NCBI GenBank assembly: GCA_947254375.1
Contig: CAMYCF010000008.1
Coordinates: 1-52,690 of the forward strand
Reading direction: 5' to 3'
DNA from: an uncultured Mobilibacterium sp.
GTDB taxonomy: Bacteria > Bacillota > Clostridia > Peptostreptococcales > Anaerovoracaceae
DNA: 52,690 nucleotides
A program made the position numbers and the translations under genes. The notes beneath the pieces were generated by a model. That model made no database searches. It worked only from the letters and a program-made list of their open reading frames with translations, and was not told the DNA's origin. Positions 31,567-40,212 of the stretch are shown one piece after another; positions within the stretch are counted from its first letter, which is position 1, and every line of letters starts with the position of its first letter.

Positions 31567-32295
31567 TTAACATATTTCTTTTCCGCCGCACGATTTCGTT
31601 CTCAAAAATCCGAATTCGGTCAGGATGTTAGGCACTTCTATGTCAAAGCTGTCCTTCGGGAGGGATTCGAACATCAATTTCTCGTAGCACAGGGCGCAGA
31701 TCTCAAAATCGGCCCCTTCGAGGAATCTGTCGTAGTATCCGCCGCCGTGTCCGAGGCGAACGCCGTTTTTGGCGCATGCTATGCACGGTAAAATCGCAAA
31801 ATCGATCTCCGACTTATCGATGACTTCCCCTTCCGCAGGTTCGAGTATGCCGTACGCACCCCGCCTGAATTCGGTACCCGATACGGGACGCCAGTAAAAA
31901 GCCTCCTCAAAGGCGACTTTCTCGGATGCGCCTTTCGTCTGCGTAAGCTCGAACCTCGTCTCAGGCTTGAGGACGACCGCCTCCATAGTTCCCTTTCCGA
32001 TGCACCGCGGAACGGCGACCCTTTTACCCTTTTCGAGGGCATCCGTTATGATGCGGATCGTTCCGACTTCTTTGCCCCTTCCGATGTAGCAGAATACCGT
32101 TCCCGCCTTTTCGAGCTCGGGACTCGCCACCATGTACTCAAATATATCTTCGGTCGCGGCATCTATGTAATCCTGCGACAGCTCGAGATATCTGTCTTTT
32201 GCGATCTCGCGCGCCATGACTTTCTCGTTCGCGATGCCGGCCGGCGTCTTTTCTTTTACTTCCGTATTTATGTATGTGTTCGTCAAACCTGCCAT
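31567..32295 (-). CDS. 5-formyltetrahydrofolate cyclo-ligase
   Basis: This 242-residue enzyme converts 5-formyl-THF to 5,10-methenyl-THF with ATP. It is longer than the usual 180-200 residues because of an N-terminal extension (MAGLTNTYINTEVKEKTPAG). Family blocks are FCYIGRGKEVGTIRII, KRVAVPRCIGKG, and the C-terminal RLGHGGGYYDRFLEGAD signature with YEKLMFESLPKDSFDIEVPNILTE. The start is ATG at 32295 (CGGAG upstream), 14 bases after the MATE stop. Translation is likely coupled to the neighbouring genes. Confidence 0.9.
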   Translation of the reverse strand: MAGLTNTYINTEVKEKTPAGIANEKVMAREIAKDRYLELSQDYIDAATEDIFEYMVASPELEKAGTVFCYIGRGKEVGTIRIITDALEKGKRVAVPRCIGKGTMEAVVLKPETRFELTQTKGASEKVAFEEAFYWRPVSGTEFRRGAYGILEPAEGEVIDKSEIDFAILPCIACAKNGVRLGHGGGYYDRFLEGADFEICALCYEKLMFESLPKDSFDIEVPNILTEFGFLRTKSCGGKEIC

Positions 32296-32309
32296 ATCAA
32301 CTCCGTTTT

Positions 32310-33665
32310 TTATATTTTGTCTATTATATCGCGTCTTATCTTCTTTGTGTAGTGCATTGTTATGAACACGCCCACGATCTCCGCGATCGGATATGCCCAC
32401 CAGATGTAATCGATGTTGCCGAGCTGCGCCAGAAGGTACGCCGCCGGCAGAATGACGCCGAGCTGACGGGCGAGCGAAGCTATCATGCTGTAGACGCTTT
32501 TACCGAGCGCCTGGAACGCGCTTCCCCTCATTATCGCATATCCCGCGCAAGGGAATACGAGCGACATTATTCTCAGAGCCGGCACGCCGATCTCGACCAT
32601 TTTAGGCGACGCATCGAACATTGCCAGTATGTACGAAGGGATGAGCCAGCAAACGGCGGTCCCGATCAGCATTATCGTCATGCCGTACCGAAGGGCGAGC
32701 TTCATCGCCTCTTCCATCCTTTCTCTCCTGCCGGCACCGTAATTGTATGCGATTATCGGCACGACTCCGTTGTTCAGACCGAAGACCGGCATAAAAACGA
32801 AGCTCTGCAGTTTGAAGTATATGCCGTATGTAGCAACGGCCGTCGTCGAAAAAAGCAGGAGCATGTGGTTCATAAAAAATACGAGTATCGAACCGACGCA
32901 CTGCATCACCATAGCCGGCACGCCGATCTTATATATATCTTTGATGTCCCGCATGTTCGGTCTGAAGCCGCGCATGTCGAGTTTGACGTCCGGGTTCTTC
33001 CTCAGATTTATTATGAATCCGAGGAGGGCGCCGCACCCCTGTCCGAGCACGGTCGCGTAAGCCGCTCCGGCAACGCCCATGCGCGGAGCACCGAGAAGTC
33101 CGAATATGAATATCGGGTCGAATATTATGTTTATCACGGCTCCCGTCCCCTGCACGATCAGAATGTAGAATGTCTTGCCCGTCGCCTGAAGGAAACGCTC
33201 GAACGTGACCTGCAGGAAGACGAAGATCGAAAGCCAGCAGGCTATCTGCATGTACTGCGTCCCGTATAAAACGATCCGCTCATGCTGCGTCTGCGCGGAC
33301 ATGAACGCGTGCGCGCCGAATCCGATCAACGCCACGACGATGTATCCGCACACGGCAAGAAAAAGCCCGTTCTGCCCGACGCTCACCGCGCGGTCGAACT
33401 GCTTTGCACCGAGGTAGCGCGAAAGCATGGCGCTCATACCTATGGCCGTGCCGACCGCCGCCGCCATCGAAAGCATCTGTATCGGGAAGCACATCGATAC
33501 CGCCGTCAGGGCGTCCTCGTTTATCCTCGAAACGAATATACTGTCTACTACGTTGTAAAGCGACTGGACGAGCATCGACGCAACCAGCGGAAGCGACATT
33601 TTTATAAGAAGCCCTTTTATGGGCTCCGTCCCCATTCTGTTTTCTTTTAACTCCGTCCTCTCCAT
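32310..33665 (-). CDS. MATE family efflux transporter
   Basis: The 451-residue protein has twelve membrane segments in two homologous halves. The start MGTEPIKGLLIKMSLPLVAS and the block NVVDSIFVSRINEDALTAVSMCFPIQ are typical of the DinF/NorM-like MATE group of Clostridia; the second half repeats the pattern in FGLNNGVVPIIAYNYGAGRRERM. Drug or metabolite export driven by Na+ or H+ is expected, with unknown substrate. It lies 27 bases after the ATPase gene and 14 before the cyclo-ligase gene, in one operon. Confidence 0.93.
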   Translation of the reverse strand: MERTELKENRMGTEPIKGLLIKMSLPLVASMLVQSLYNVVDSIFVSRINEDALTAVSMCFPIQMLSMAAAVGTAIGMSAMLSRYLGAKQFDRAVSVGQNGLFLAVCGYIVVALIGFGAHAFMSAQTQHERIVLYGTQYMQIACWLSIFVFLQVTFERFLQATGKTFYILIVQGTGAVINIIFDPIFIFGLLGAPRMGVAGAAYATVLGQGCGALLGFIINLRKNPDVKLDMRGFRPNMRDIKDIYKIGVPAMVMQCVGSILVFFMNHMLLLFSTTAVATYGIYFKLQSFVFMPVFGLNNGVVPIIAYNYGAGRRERMEEAMKLALRYGMTIMLIGTAVCWLIPSYILAMFDASPKMVEIGVPALRIMSLVFPCAGYAIMRGSAFQALGKSVYSMIASLARQLGVILPAAYLLAQLGNIDYIWWAYPIAEIVGVFITMHYTKKIRRDIIDKI

Positions 33666-33692
33666 TTTTCTGAAAAATCAACTCTCCTTATC

Positions 33693-36569
33693 CTAACGGG
33701 CCGCCTTTTCGCGGTGCCCGCACAAAAATTTTACCAATTCAACGAGCGGTATTATGAGTGCCGCCAAGCCTATCGCGACCGCATATTCGGCGAAAGATAT
33801 CTCCGTAAAAGCGAAGACGTCCGCGACCGGTCTTATCATCACTACGGCTGTCGTGAGTCCGAGCGCGATCAGGGCCGAGCCCCACATCCAGATGTTGCGT
33901 TTATGCAGTGCGAAAATCGATCCGCGCCGCGAGCGCATATTGAACGAGTGGAATATTTCCGTCATCGACATGGTCAAAAACGCCATAGTCATGCCATCGC
34001 GGCTCTGCGCGATCTCCCACACGCCGTTCTCCATAAAATGCCCTACGAAGTACGCCGCAAGCGTCAGTATCGAAATGAAGATGCCCTGATAAAAGATGTC
34101 GGCGCCCATGCCGCCCGCGAATATGCCGTCGCTTTTGCTGCGCGGTTTACGGAGCATCGAGTCGCGTTCGGCGTGCTCGAGTCCGAGGGCGAGCGCCGGA
34201 AGCGAGTCCGTTATCAGATTTATCCATAGAATATGCGCCGGCTTCAGTATGACGAAGCCCATGAGTGTCGCCGCGAAGATCGAGATGAGTTCGCTCACGT
34301 TCGAGCTCAGCAGGAACTGGATCGCCTTCCTGATGTTCGCGTATACCTTGCGCCCTTCTTCGACGGCCGCGACTATCGTCGCGAAGTTGTCGTCCGCCAA
34401 TATCATGTCGGCCACGTTTTTTGCGACGTCCGTGCCGGTTATGCCCATGCCGATACCGATGTCGGCAGATTTTATGGCGGGAGCGTCGTTCACGCCGTCG
34501 CCCGTCATGGCGGTTACCATGCCGTTCGCCTTCCAGGCTTTTACGATGCGCACCTTGTGCTCCGGTCTCACCCTTGCATAGACGGAATACGTCCCAATGT
34601 TTGCCGCCAGCTGCTCGTCCGTCCAGTCATCGAGTGCCGATCCCTGTATGGCTTCTCCTGCGTCTTCGAGTATTCCGAGATCGCGCGCTATCGCGACTGC
34701 CGTGTCGAGCTGGTCTCCGGTTATCATTATCGGCCTGATGCCGGCACTTCGGCACTCGTCGACCGCGGCTTTCACCTCCGGCCTTATCGGGTCGATCATG
34801 CCGACGAGTCCGACGAACACCATGTCGTTTTCAAGCGCCTTCGATGAAAGATCCGAAGGGTGTTCATCGTGTGCTCTTACAGCGAGAGCGAGCACCCGAA
34901 GTGCCCTCCCTGCCATTTCACAATTCTGCGCGATCACGCTCTCCTTCATCCGGTCGTCCATCGGCTCCGGCCCGTCCGTGCCGAGGATCATCGAGCACCT
35001 GTCAAGGACGGCGTTCGGCGCGCCCTTTGTGAACTGTATGTATTTCGCGCCTTCTATGAATGCGCGCGAAGCGACTTCCGCCGCCGACAAATCGATATCG
35101 ATCCCGCTCTCCGTCGCGTGAACGGTCGTCATCATCTTTCGTCCGGAATCGAAAGGGATCTCCCCTATCCTCGGTAACTGTTTGATGAGTTCGCACTTGT
35201 CTATGCCGAGATCGAGCGCATATCTGACGAGAGCGGCTTCCGTAGGTTCACCCGTGACATTCGCTCCGCTCGCAGAGCCGCTTTCGTTCCCGCTCTTTTC
35301 GCATCTCCCGTCCGCATCTTCGGGCGTGCCGAGCGCTTCACCCGAAGCTTCACCTACAGCTTCGGCGCCTTCACCTGCCCCGTCGTATACGACCTCGGCG
35401 TCGGACGCGAGAGCAAGTCCGGCCGCGAGGAACCTTCCGTCTATCCCCGTTCGGTCAACGACCGTCATCCTGTTCTGTGTGAGCGTTCCCGTTTTATCCG
35501 AGCATATTATCTGCGCGCAGCCGAGCGTCTCGACCGCGGTGAGTTTCCTTATTACCGCATTCCTCGCCGACATCTTCGTGACTCCGATAGAAAGCACTAT
35601 CGTGACGACGGCCACGAGGCCCTCAGGTATTGCCGCCACGGCGAGCGACACTGCCAGCATAAAGGAATCTATCGCGCCGTCGACCGTAAATCCGCCCGCT
35701 TCATATATGCCGAACCCGAAGACGGCCGCACATATGCCTACGACTATGAGCGTGAGGATCTTGCTCAGCGAAGCCAGCTTAAGCTGGAGCGGCGTGAGCC
35801 CGCTTTCTGCCTGCGCGATCGCCTCCGCGATCTTCCCGACTTCCGTATCCATGCCGGTCGCGACGACGAGCGCCTTCCCACGCCCGTACACGACCGCGCT
35901 TCCGGTGTATATCATGTTTCTTCTGTCCGCGAGCGGGATGTCTTCCCCGCCCTCCGCGCTGAGAGGTTCCGAGTGTTTATCGACCGGCAGCGACTCTCCC
36001 GTCAGCGCCGACTCTTCGACTTTAAGCGAAGCGGACTCGAGCGCCCTCGCATCCGCCGGCACGGCGTCGCCCGCCTCGAGCAGGATGATGTCCCCCGGAA
36101 CGAGCTCCTCGCTTTTTACCGTCTGAATCGCCCCGTCCCTCATGACCTTCGACGTCGCCGCGGTCATTTTTTTGAGTGCCTCGATCGCCTCTTCCGCCTT
36201 GCTCTCCTGGACTACCCCCAAAACGGAGTTCAGGATGACGACGAACAGGATGATAAAAACATCGGTGACGGCCTCGCCCCCGTACAGCGATGTCACGAGC
36301 GAAAGCACCGCCGCCGCGAGAAGGACGATGATCATCGGATCCTTCAGCTGCGAAAAGAACTTCTTGAGGTTGCTGTCCTTCGGCGGTTCCTCGAGCTTGT
36401 TGCGGCCGCATCTTTCGAGCCGTGCCGAAGCGTCTTCCGAAGCGAGCCCGCGCGAAGACGAGCCGTACTCCGCGAGCAGCTCTTCGCCCGTTTTCAGATA
36501 CGCCCGACATTCCCCGTTTCCCTTTAAAAGATTGCTCCTGTTTGAAAGATCGCTCCTGTTTTCGCTCAT
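33693..36569 (-). CDS. cation-translocating P-type ATPase (probable Ca2+, P2A type)
   Basis: The 958-residue pump has an N-terminal cytoplasmic start (TGEELLAEYGSSSRGL), the actuator motif ALTGESLPVDKHS, the phosphorylation site CSDKTGTLTQN and the hinge MVTAMTGDGVNDAPAIKSADIGI. Ion-site residues fit P2A Ca2+ pumps: AIPEGL in M4, SNVSELI in M5 and NLITDSLPALALGLE in M6. An unusual Ala/Gly/Glu/Ser-rich insert (about 45 residues, coding 35270-35400) interrupts the nucleotide domain just before GEPTEAALVRYA. The start is ATG at 36569 with AAAGGAT upstream. It is the first gene of the operon that runs to trpS. Ca2+ as substrate is inferred from motifs. Confidence 0.9.
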   Translation of the reverse strand: MSENRSDLSNRSNLLKGNGECRAYLKTGEELLAEYGSSSRGLASEDASARLERCGRNKLEEPPKDSNLKKFFSQLKDPMIIVLLAAAVLSLVTSLYGGEAVTDVFIILFVVILNSVLGVVQESKAEEAIEALKKMTAATSKVMRDGAIQTVKSEELVPGDIILLEAGDAVPADARALESASLKVEESALTGESLPVDKHSEPLSAEGGEDIPLADRRNMIYTGSAVVYGRGKALVVATGMDTEVGKIAEAIAQAESGLTPLQLKLASLSKILTLIVVGICAAVFGFGIYEAGGFTVDGAIDSFMLAVSLAVAAIPEGLVAVVTIVLSIGVTKMSARNAVIRKLTAVETLGCAQIICSDKTGTLTQNRMTVVDRTGIDGRFLAAGLALASDAEVVYDGAGEGAEAVGEASGEALGTPEDADGRCEKSGNESGSASGANVTGEPTEAALVRYALDLGIDKCELIKQLPRIGEIPFDSGRKMMTTVHATESGIDIDLSAAEVASRAFIEGAKYIQFTKGAPNAVLDRCSMILGTDGPEPMDDRMKESVIAQNCEMAGRALRVLALAVRAHDEHPSDLSSKALENDMVFVGLVGMIDPIRPEVKAAVDECRSAGIRPIMITGDQLDTAVAIARDLGILEDAGEAIQGSALDDWTDEQLAANIGTYSVYARVRPEHKVRIVKAWKANGMVTAMTGDGVNDAPAIKSADIGIGMGITGTDVAKNVADMILADDNFATIVAAVEEGRKVYANIRKAIQFLLSSNVSELISIFAATLMGFVILKPAHILWINLITDSLPALALGLEHAERDSMLRKPRSKSDGIFAGGMGADIFYQGIFISILTLAAYFVGHFMENGVWEIAQSRDGMTMAFLTMSMTEIFHSFNMRSRRGSIFALHKRNIWMWGSALIALGLTTAVVMIRPVADVFAFTEISFAEYAVAIGLAALIIPLVELVKFLCGHREKAAR

Positions 36570-36842
36570 ATAGACATCCTTTTATAAAATCATACTGTAT
36601 ATTGTTTTTTTATTGTATTTTTTCCGAATGCGCGGTTTTTCGCACCCCTCAACGATATTCAATTATAGCACCGAGGAGGGCGTTTTTTTACGAAAAAGGC
36701 CCCTTTTGTTTTTGTTAATAAAATATTTTGATGTTTTTTTGTAAAAATTATTGTATTGTTTTAGGTACAATTTTTGCGTGTTTTTCAACGGTTTTTAGCG
36801 TGTACCTCAGTGTTTTCAAGCCCGAGAGCGGAAATTTCCTTA
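36570..36842. other. AT-rich spacer between the divergent P-type ATPase and symporter genes
   Basis: No gene is seen here. It contains a terminator-like inverted repeat (GGGC-x-TTTTT / AAAAA-x-GCCC, about 36678-36702, followed on the plus strand by TTTTGTTTTTG) and, on the minus strand, AT-rich promoter-like sequence without a clear -35/-10 pair for the ATPase operon. Confidence 0.5.
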
Positions 36843-36870
36843 TTGACAATTGTTCAGCTTTCTGTACAAT
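36843..36870 (+). promoter_or_regulatory. sigma-A promoter of the AGCS symporter
   Basis: TTGACA at 36843-36848, 16-base spacer, TACAAT at 36865-36870, giving a leader of about 90 bases. Confidence 0.7.
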
Positions 36871-36878
36871 TAGCTTAA

Positions 36879-36916
36879 GATTTCGATTAAAAATCTCACG
36901 AAATCGATTTTTTATT
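36879..36916 (+). promoter_or_regulatory. leader hairpin with U-rich tail upstream of the AGCS symporter (possible attenuator)
   Basis: GATTTCG (36879-36885) / CGAAATC (36899-36905) with a 13-base loop, followed by GATTTTTTATTTT. It begins at the predicted transcript start and precedes the ribosome site by about 35 bases. No known riboswitch core, including glycine, was recognised. Confidence 0.4.
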
Positions 36917-36966
36917 TTAAGGCGGTCGATATGACCCCTGATCGGACTATTGAAGGAGGTAGGACA

Positions 36967-38412
36967 ATGCAAGGATTCACTGCAGCTCTCGGCGTGATCG
37001 ACGGTAAAGTTTGGGGCATCCCGATGATCGTGCTGATCATGGGAACGGGCATCTTATTCTCGGTAAGAATGGGATTCCTCCAGTTCCGCAAATTAGGCAA
37101 GGCACTGAAGTATATGGTTCATAACGAGGAAGGCGGTATCGGAGAAGTCTCCAGCTTCGCCGCACTGACCACAGCACTCGCAGCAACCGTAGGTACCGGT
37201 AATATCGTCGGAGTTGCAACAGCTATCGTTGCAGGCGGTCCCGGAGCCCTCTTCTGGATGGTACTGGCGGCATGCTTCGGAATGGCGACTAAGTATTCCG
37301 AAGGTCTGCTCGCGGTAAAATACAGGGTCATGAATGAAAAGGGAAATCCTATCGGCGGTCCTTTCTACTACATAGAAAGAGGTATGGGAGAAAAATGGAA
37401 GTGGCTCGCTAAAATGTTCGCATTCTTCGGCGCCATGGCCGGTCTCCTCGGAACAGGCACGATAACTCAGGTAAACAGTATAACTTCAGCGGTCGGACGC
37501 GTATTCGACCCAAAGAGCGCACACATCGCGTTCTCGATCGGAAACATGCACTACACTTGGGCGACATTCATCGCTGCTATCCTGCTTACGATCTTCGTTG
37601 CTCTCGTAGTAATCGGCGGTCTCAAGAGGATCTCCCAGGTCGCATCGGTAATAGTACCTGCAATGATGGTAGCTTACGTTGCAGTAGCACTCGCAATTTT
37701 GATCTTCAATTATAAACACATTCCTGCAGCGATCGTAACGATCGTAGAAAGCGCATTCGGAGCAAGGGCTGTGGCCGGCGGAGCTATGGGAGCTATGATG
37801 ATAGCGATGCAGAAAGGTGTTGCCCGCGGTATCTTCTCGAATGAGTCAGGACTCGGAAGCGCACCTATCGCAGCAGCGGCGGCTCAGACGCACGAACCTG
37901 TACGTCAGGGTCTCGTATCGATGACGGGTACGTTCCTCGACACAATCGTAATTTGTACGATGACCGGTCTTTCGATCGTAGTAACAGGATCGAACAATGT
38001 AGGTCTCGACGGCGTAGACGTAACAATCAGAGCGTTCGGCGAAGGCCTCCCTTGGGGCAACACAGTCGGAGGATTCGTCCTCATGATCTGCCTGATCTTC
38101 TTCGCTTTTACGACTATCCTCGGTTGGGACTACTACGGCGAAAAGTGTATCGAATATCTGACTAAGGACTTCACGGCTGTAAAAGTCTACAGATGGCTCT
38201 ACATCCTCGCAGTCTGCATCGGACCTTTCCTCACTCTCGAATTCGTTTGGACATTCGCCGACATCTTCAACGGACTCATGGCATTCCCTAACCTGGTAGG
38301 CCTGCTCGTGTTGAACGGCATCGTAGTAAAAGAAACAAGAGATTATTTCAAGAGACTCAATTCGGGCCTCATAGACGAAGGTTTGGACAAACCTCGCAAA
38401 GCGAAAAAGTAA
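36967..38412 (+). CDS. alanine/glycine:cation symporter family protein (AGCS)
   Basis: This 481-residue Na+-coupled importer for alanine or glycine has about eleven membrane segments. The family signature is LAATVGTGNIVGVATAIVAGGPGALFWM, with GVARGIFSNESGLGSAPIAAAAA later, which lines the substrate path. The start is ATG at 36967 (MQGFTAALGVIDGKVWG) behind GAAGGAGGTAGG; the earlier in-frame ATG at 36931 has no site. Codon use differs from the average of the window, with many GCA, GTA, GGA and ATC codons, like other genes that look highly expressed here. It is monocistronic, with its own promoter and a strong terminator. It fits an amino-acid-fermenting lifestyle. Confidence 0.95.
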   Translation: MQGFTAALGVIDGKVWGIPMIVLIMGTGILFSVRMGFLQFRKLGKALKYMVHNEEGGIGEVSSFAALTTALAATVGTGNIVGVATAIVAGGPGALFWMVLAACFGMATKYSEGLLAVKYRVMNEKGNPIGGPFYYIERGMGEKWKWLAKMFAFFGAMAGLLGTGTITQVNSITSAVGRVFDPKSAHIAFSIGNMHYTWATFIAAILLTIFVALVVIGGLKRISQVASVIVPAMMVAYVAVALAILIFNYKHIPAAIVTIVESAFGARAVAGGAMGAMMIAMQKGVARGIFSNESGLGSAPIAAAAAQTHEPVRQGLVSMTGTFLDTIVICTMTGLSIVVTGSNNVGLDGVDVTIRAFGEGLPWGNTVGGFVLMICLIFFAFTTILGWDYYGEKCIEYLTKDFTAVKVYRWLYILAVCIGPFLTLEFVWTFADIFNGLMAFPNLVGLLVLNGIVVKETRDYFKRLNSGLIDEGLDKPRKAKK

Positions 38413-38454
38413 TCCTCAAACCCTTCAATATGCGCTCACTTCGGTGGCGCAAGC

Positions 38455-38492
38455 AAAAGCGGGACGTTCTGTATCGTCCCGCTTTTGTTTAT
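38455..38492 (+). terminator. intrinsic terminator after the AGCS symporter
   Basis: Perfect 12-bp stem AAAAGCGGGACG / CGTCCCGCTTTT (38455-38466, 38475-38486), 8-base loop, then GTTTAT. A smaller UUCG-loop hairpin (38431-38450) lies just before it. Confidence 0.85.
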
Positions 38493-38621
38493 ACATCTCT
38501 CATATCCTATTCGTCACTCCGAAAGAGCGAAGATCTCTTTTACCCTTACCTTTTACTAAACCCTTTCAACGCCAGGTCCATTAGTGCCGGCGCCCCGAGT
38601 CCGTGCCTCTTATCGCCGGAT

Positions 38622-39161
38622 CTACAGAAGTGCGGCTACGGCCTTTTCGACCTCTGCCATGTCCGCAGTCGGCTCGAAACGCTCAACGACGTTTCCTTCG
38701 CGGTCTACGAGGAACTTCGTGAAGTTCCACTTGATGTTCGCGTTGTTTCTGAAGTCAGGATCGATGCCTTCCAAAAGTCCGTTCATGTCGTTCGCGATAG
38801 GTCCGCTGAATCCTTTGAATCCCTTCTCTCCCTTGAGGAAAGTGTAGAGCGGAAGCTCGTTCTCTCCGTTTACGTCGGACTTCTTCATCTGCTCGAACTT
38901 CGTGTTGTAGTTCAGAGTGCAGAACTCGTGGATCTCGTCGTCCGTTCCCGGAGCCTGTCCCATGAACTGGTTGCAAGGGATATCGATGATCTCGAGGCCC
39001 TTGTCGTGATATTTGTCATACATCGCCTGAAGCGGTTCGTAGTGCGGCGTGAATCCGCAGCCCGTAGCCGTGTTGACGATGAGCATTACCTTGCCTTTAT
39101 TCTCTGCAAGTGAAAATTCTTTTCCGTCGCGTGTCCGTACGCTGTAATCATAAATCGACAT
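38622..39161 (-). CDS. glutathione peroxidase family protein (Cys type)
   Basis: This 179-residue thiol peroxidase reduces hydroperoxides, and in bacteria usually draws electrons from thioredoxin. The active site NTATGCGFTPHY has Cys (TGC) in place of selenocysteine; further blocks are IIDIPCNQFMGQAPGTDDEI, with the resolving-type Cys and the catalytic Gln, and IKWNFTKFLVDREGNVVERF, with the catalytic Trp-Asn. The start is ATG at 39161 with CGGGAGG upstream. A perfect consensus promoter lies 55-83 bases upstream and the codons are strongly biased, so expression should be high. A thioredoxin gene is in the same window at 46187. Confidence 0.95.
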   Translation of the reverse strand: MSIYDYSVRTRDGKEFSLAENKGKVMLIVNTATGCGFTPHYEPLQAMYDKYHDKGLEIIDIPCNQFMGQAPGTDDEIHEFCTLNYNTKFEQMKKSDVNGENELPLYTFLKGEKGFKGFSGPIANDMNGLLEGIDPDFRNNANIKWNFTKFLVDREGNVVERFEPTADMAEVEKAVAALL

Positions 39162-39215
39162 ATCTTCCTCCCGATTTTTTCACCATTATATTACGATATT
39201 ACGTTCGTCTCTTGA

Positions 39216-39244
39216 ATTATATTGTATAAAATCTTTTATGTCAA
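39216..39244 (-). promoter_or_regulatory. consensus sigma-A promoter of the glutathione peroxidase gene
   Basis: On the minus strand TTGACA (39244-39239), 17-base spacer, TATAAT (39221-39216): a perfect match. Confidence 0.75.
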
Positions 39245-39267
39245 TACCCCGCGGCCCAAATTCACGA

Positions 39268-39296
39268 TTGACGATTTTTGCTAAAAAATGTATAAT
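39268..39296 (+). promoter_or_regulatory. near-consensus promoter of tRNA-Gly
   Basis: TTGACG at 39268-39273, 17-base spacer, TATAAT at 39291-39296, about 40 bases before the tRNA. It is back to back with the peroxidase promoter. Confidence 0.75.
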
Positions 39297-39337
39297 TTTG
39301 CCTGCAGGCGGGCGCTCGGTCCCCTGCGGTAAAAAAT

Positions 39338-39411
39338 GCGGGTGTAGGTTAGTGGCAAACCGTCAGCTTCCCAAGCTGAAATTGAGAGTTCGATTCTCTT
39401 CACCCGCTCCA
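39338..39411 (+). tRNA. tRNA-Gly (anticodon CCC), with encoded CCA end
   Basis: Acceptor stem GCGGGTG / CACCCGC (39338-39344, 39401-39407) pairs fully, discriminator T, then CCA at 39409-39411. The D arm has GGTT...ACC, the anticodon stem is TCAGC / GCTGA with loop TTCCCAA (anticodon CCC, reads GGG), and the T arm is GAGAG-TTCGATT-CTCTT. It has its own promoter and terminator, so it is a single-gene unit. Confidence 0.95.
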
Positions 39412-39433
39412 TTTTTTCGGTAAAAAGTTTTGA

Positions 39434-39457
39434 GATCGCCGCCGGGCGGTCTTTTTT
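39434..39457 (+). terminator. intrinsic terminator after tRNA-Gly
   Basis: GATCGCC-GCCG-GGCGGTC (7-bp stem with one T-G pair), followed by TTTTTTCTTT. Confidence 0.85.
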
Positions 39458-39548
39458 CTTTGCCGAAAAGCCTAAGCCTGCTCCTTTCTCCCTTCGATAA
39501 AAGGTTACAGCTCCGTTCCTTTCTTCCTTTTCGCAGCTTCCTCCCTTG

Positions 39549-39577
39549 TTGAAATTCTTCTGCCGCCGGAGTATAGT
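39549..39577 (+). promoter_or_regulatory. putative sigma-A promoter of the ICMT-like gene
   Basis: TTGAAA at 39549-39554, 17-base spacer, TATAGT at 39572-39577. The preceding spacer (39458-39548) holds only degenerate CTCCTTTC/CTTCCTCCC-like repeats. Confidence 0.5.
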
Positions 39578-39629
39578 TAGATGTAATTAACCAAATATGA
39601 CTTTGATCTTTTTGCAAAGGAGAATTTTA

Positions 39630-40112
39630 TTGAAAAAAGAAAATCTTCCCATGTACGGGGTGGGACCCGCATATGTAGCTATAATAATGATCGCGACGAC
39701 CGCAGGAATATTCCTTTCGAAGACGGGGCGCATCGCCTTCGCCGCCACCGGCGGCCTTAAAATCATATTCATGATCTTCGGGATCGCGCTCCTCGCCCTC
39801 GCCGTATTCATGTGGCTCAAAGCCGTGATCTTCGACAGGATCGACAGGTCGATCGCGGAAAACAGACTGTTCACGGGCGGCATTTATGCCTGCGTCAGGA
39901 ACCCGATCTACAGCGCCTTTCTCTTCCTCTGCACGGGAGCGATCCTGATCTGCGGGAACGCGCTCCTCTTCCCCCTGCCGTTTCTTTACTGGCTCTTCCT
40001 TACGGTACTTATGAAGAACACCGAAGAAAAATGGCTGCTCGATCTCTACGGGCAGGAATACACGGAGTACTGCCGCATGGTGAACCGCTGCATCCCCCGG
40101 TTCAGGCGGTAA
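39630..40112 (+). CDS. isoprenylcysteine carboxyl methyltransferase/PEMT-like membrane protein
   Basis: The 160-residue protein has four membrane segments and the ICMT/PEMT-type C-terminal signature: GGIYACVRNPIYSAFLFLCTGAIL (RNP..Y), then MKNTEEKWLLDLYGQEYTEYCRMVNRCIP, with the conserved E-E and Y...Y-x-x-x-V-x-R-x-x-P. Such proteins use S-adenosylmethionine to methylate lipids or small molecules; the substrate in bacteria is mostly unknown. The start is TTG at 39630 with AAAGGAG 8 bases upstream. It is monocistronic, with a promoter and a strong terminator, and converges with the aminotransferase gene. Confidence 0.8.
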   Translation: MKKENLPMYGVGPAYVAIIMIATTAGIFLSKTGRIAFAATGGLKIIFMIFGIALLALAVFMWLKAVIFDRIDRSIAENRLFTGGIYACVRNPIYSAFLFLCTGAILICGNALLFPLPFLYWLFLTVLMKNTEEKWLLDLYGQEYTEYCRMVNRCIPRFRR

Positions 40113-40144
40113 GATCCGCCAACGCAAAAATTCGCCAATGTAAA

Positions 40145-40171
40145 CGGACGCCTCTCGGCGTCCGCTTTTTT
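40145..40171 (+). terminator. intrinsic terminator between the ICMT-like gene and the trmB-aminotransferase gene
   Basis: Perfect 8-bp stem CGGACGCC-TCTC-GGCGTCCG, then CTTTTTT on the plus strand; the minus strand has a short TTTAC. It probably serves both converging genes. Confidence 0.85.
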
Positions 40172-40212
40172 AACCGTATCCGATCTGTCCGCCCGTGTCT
40201 GTTCGTTCGGCT

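Noticed and set aside
36842..36966. Glycine riboswitch upstream of the alanine/glycine symporter
   Set aside because: The leader after the predicted start is only about 90 bases, AT-rich, and has none of the conserved glycine-aptamer core; only a simple hairpin is seen.
39043..39078. Selenocysteine codon in the glutathione peroxidase
   Set aside because: The active-site codon reads TGC (Cys) and no SECIS-like element is needed.
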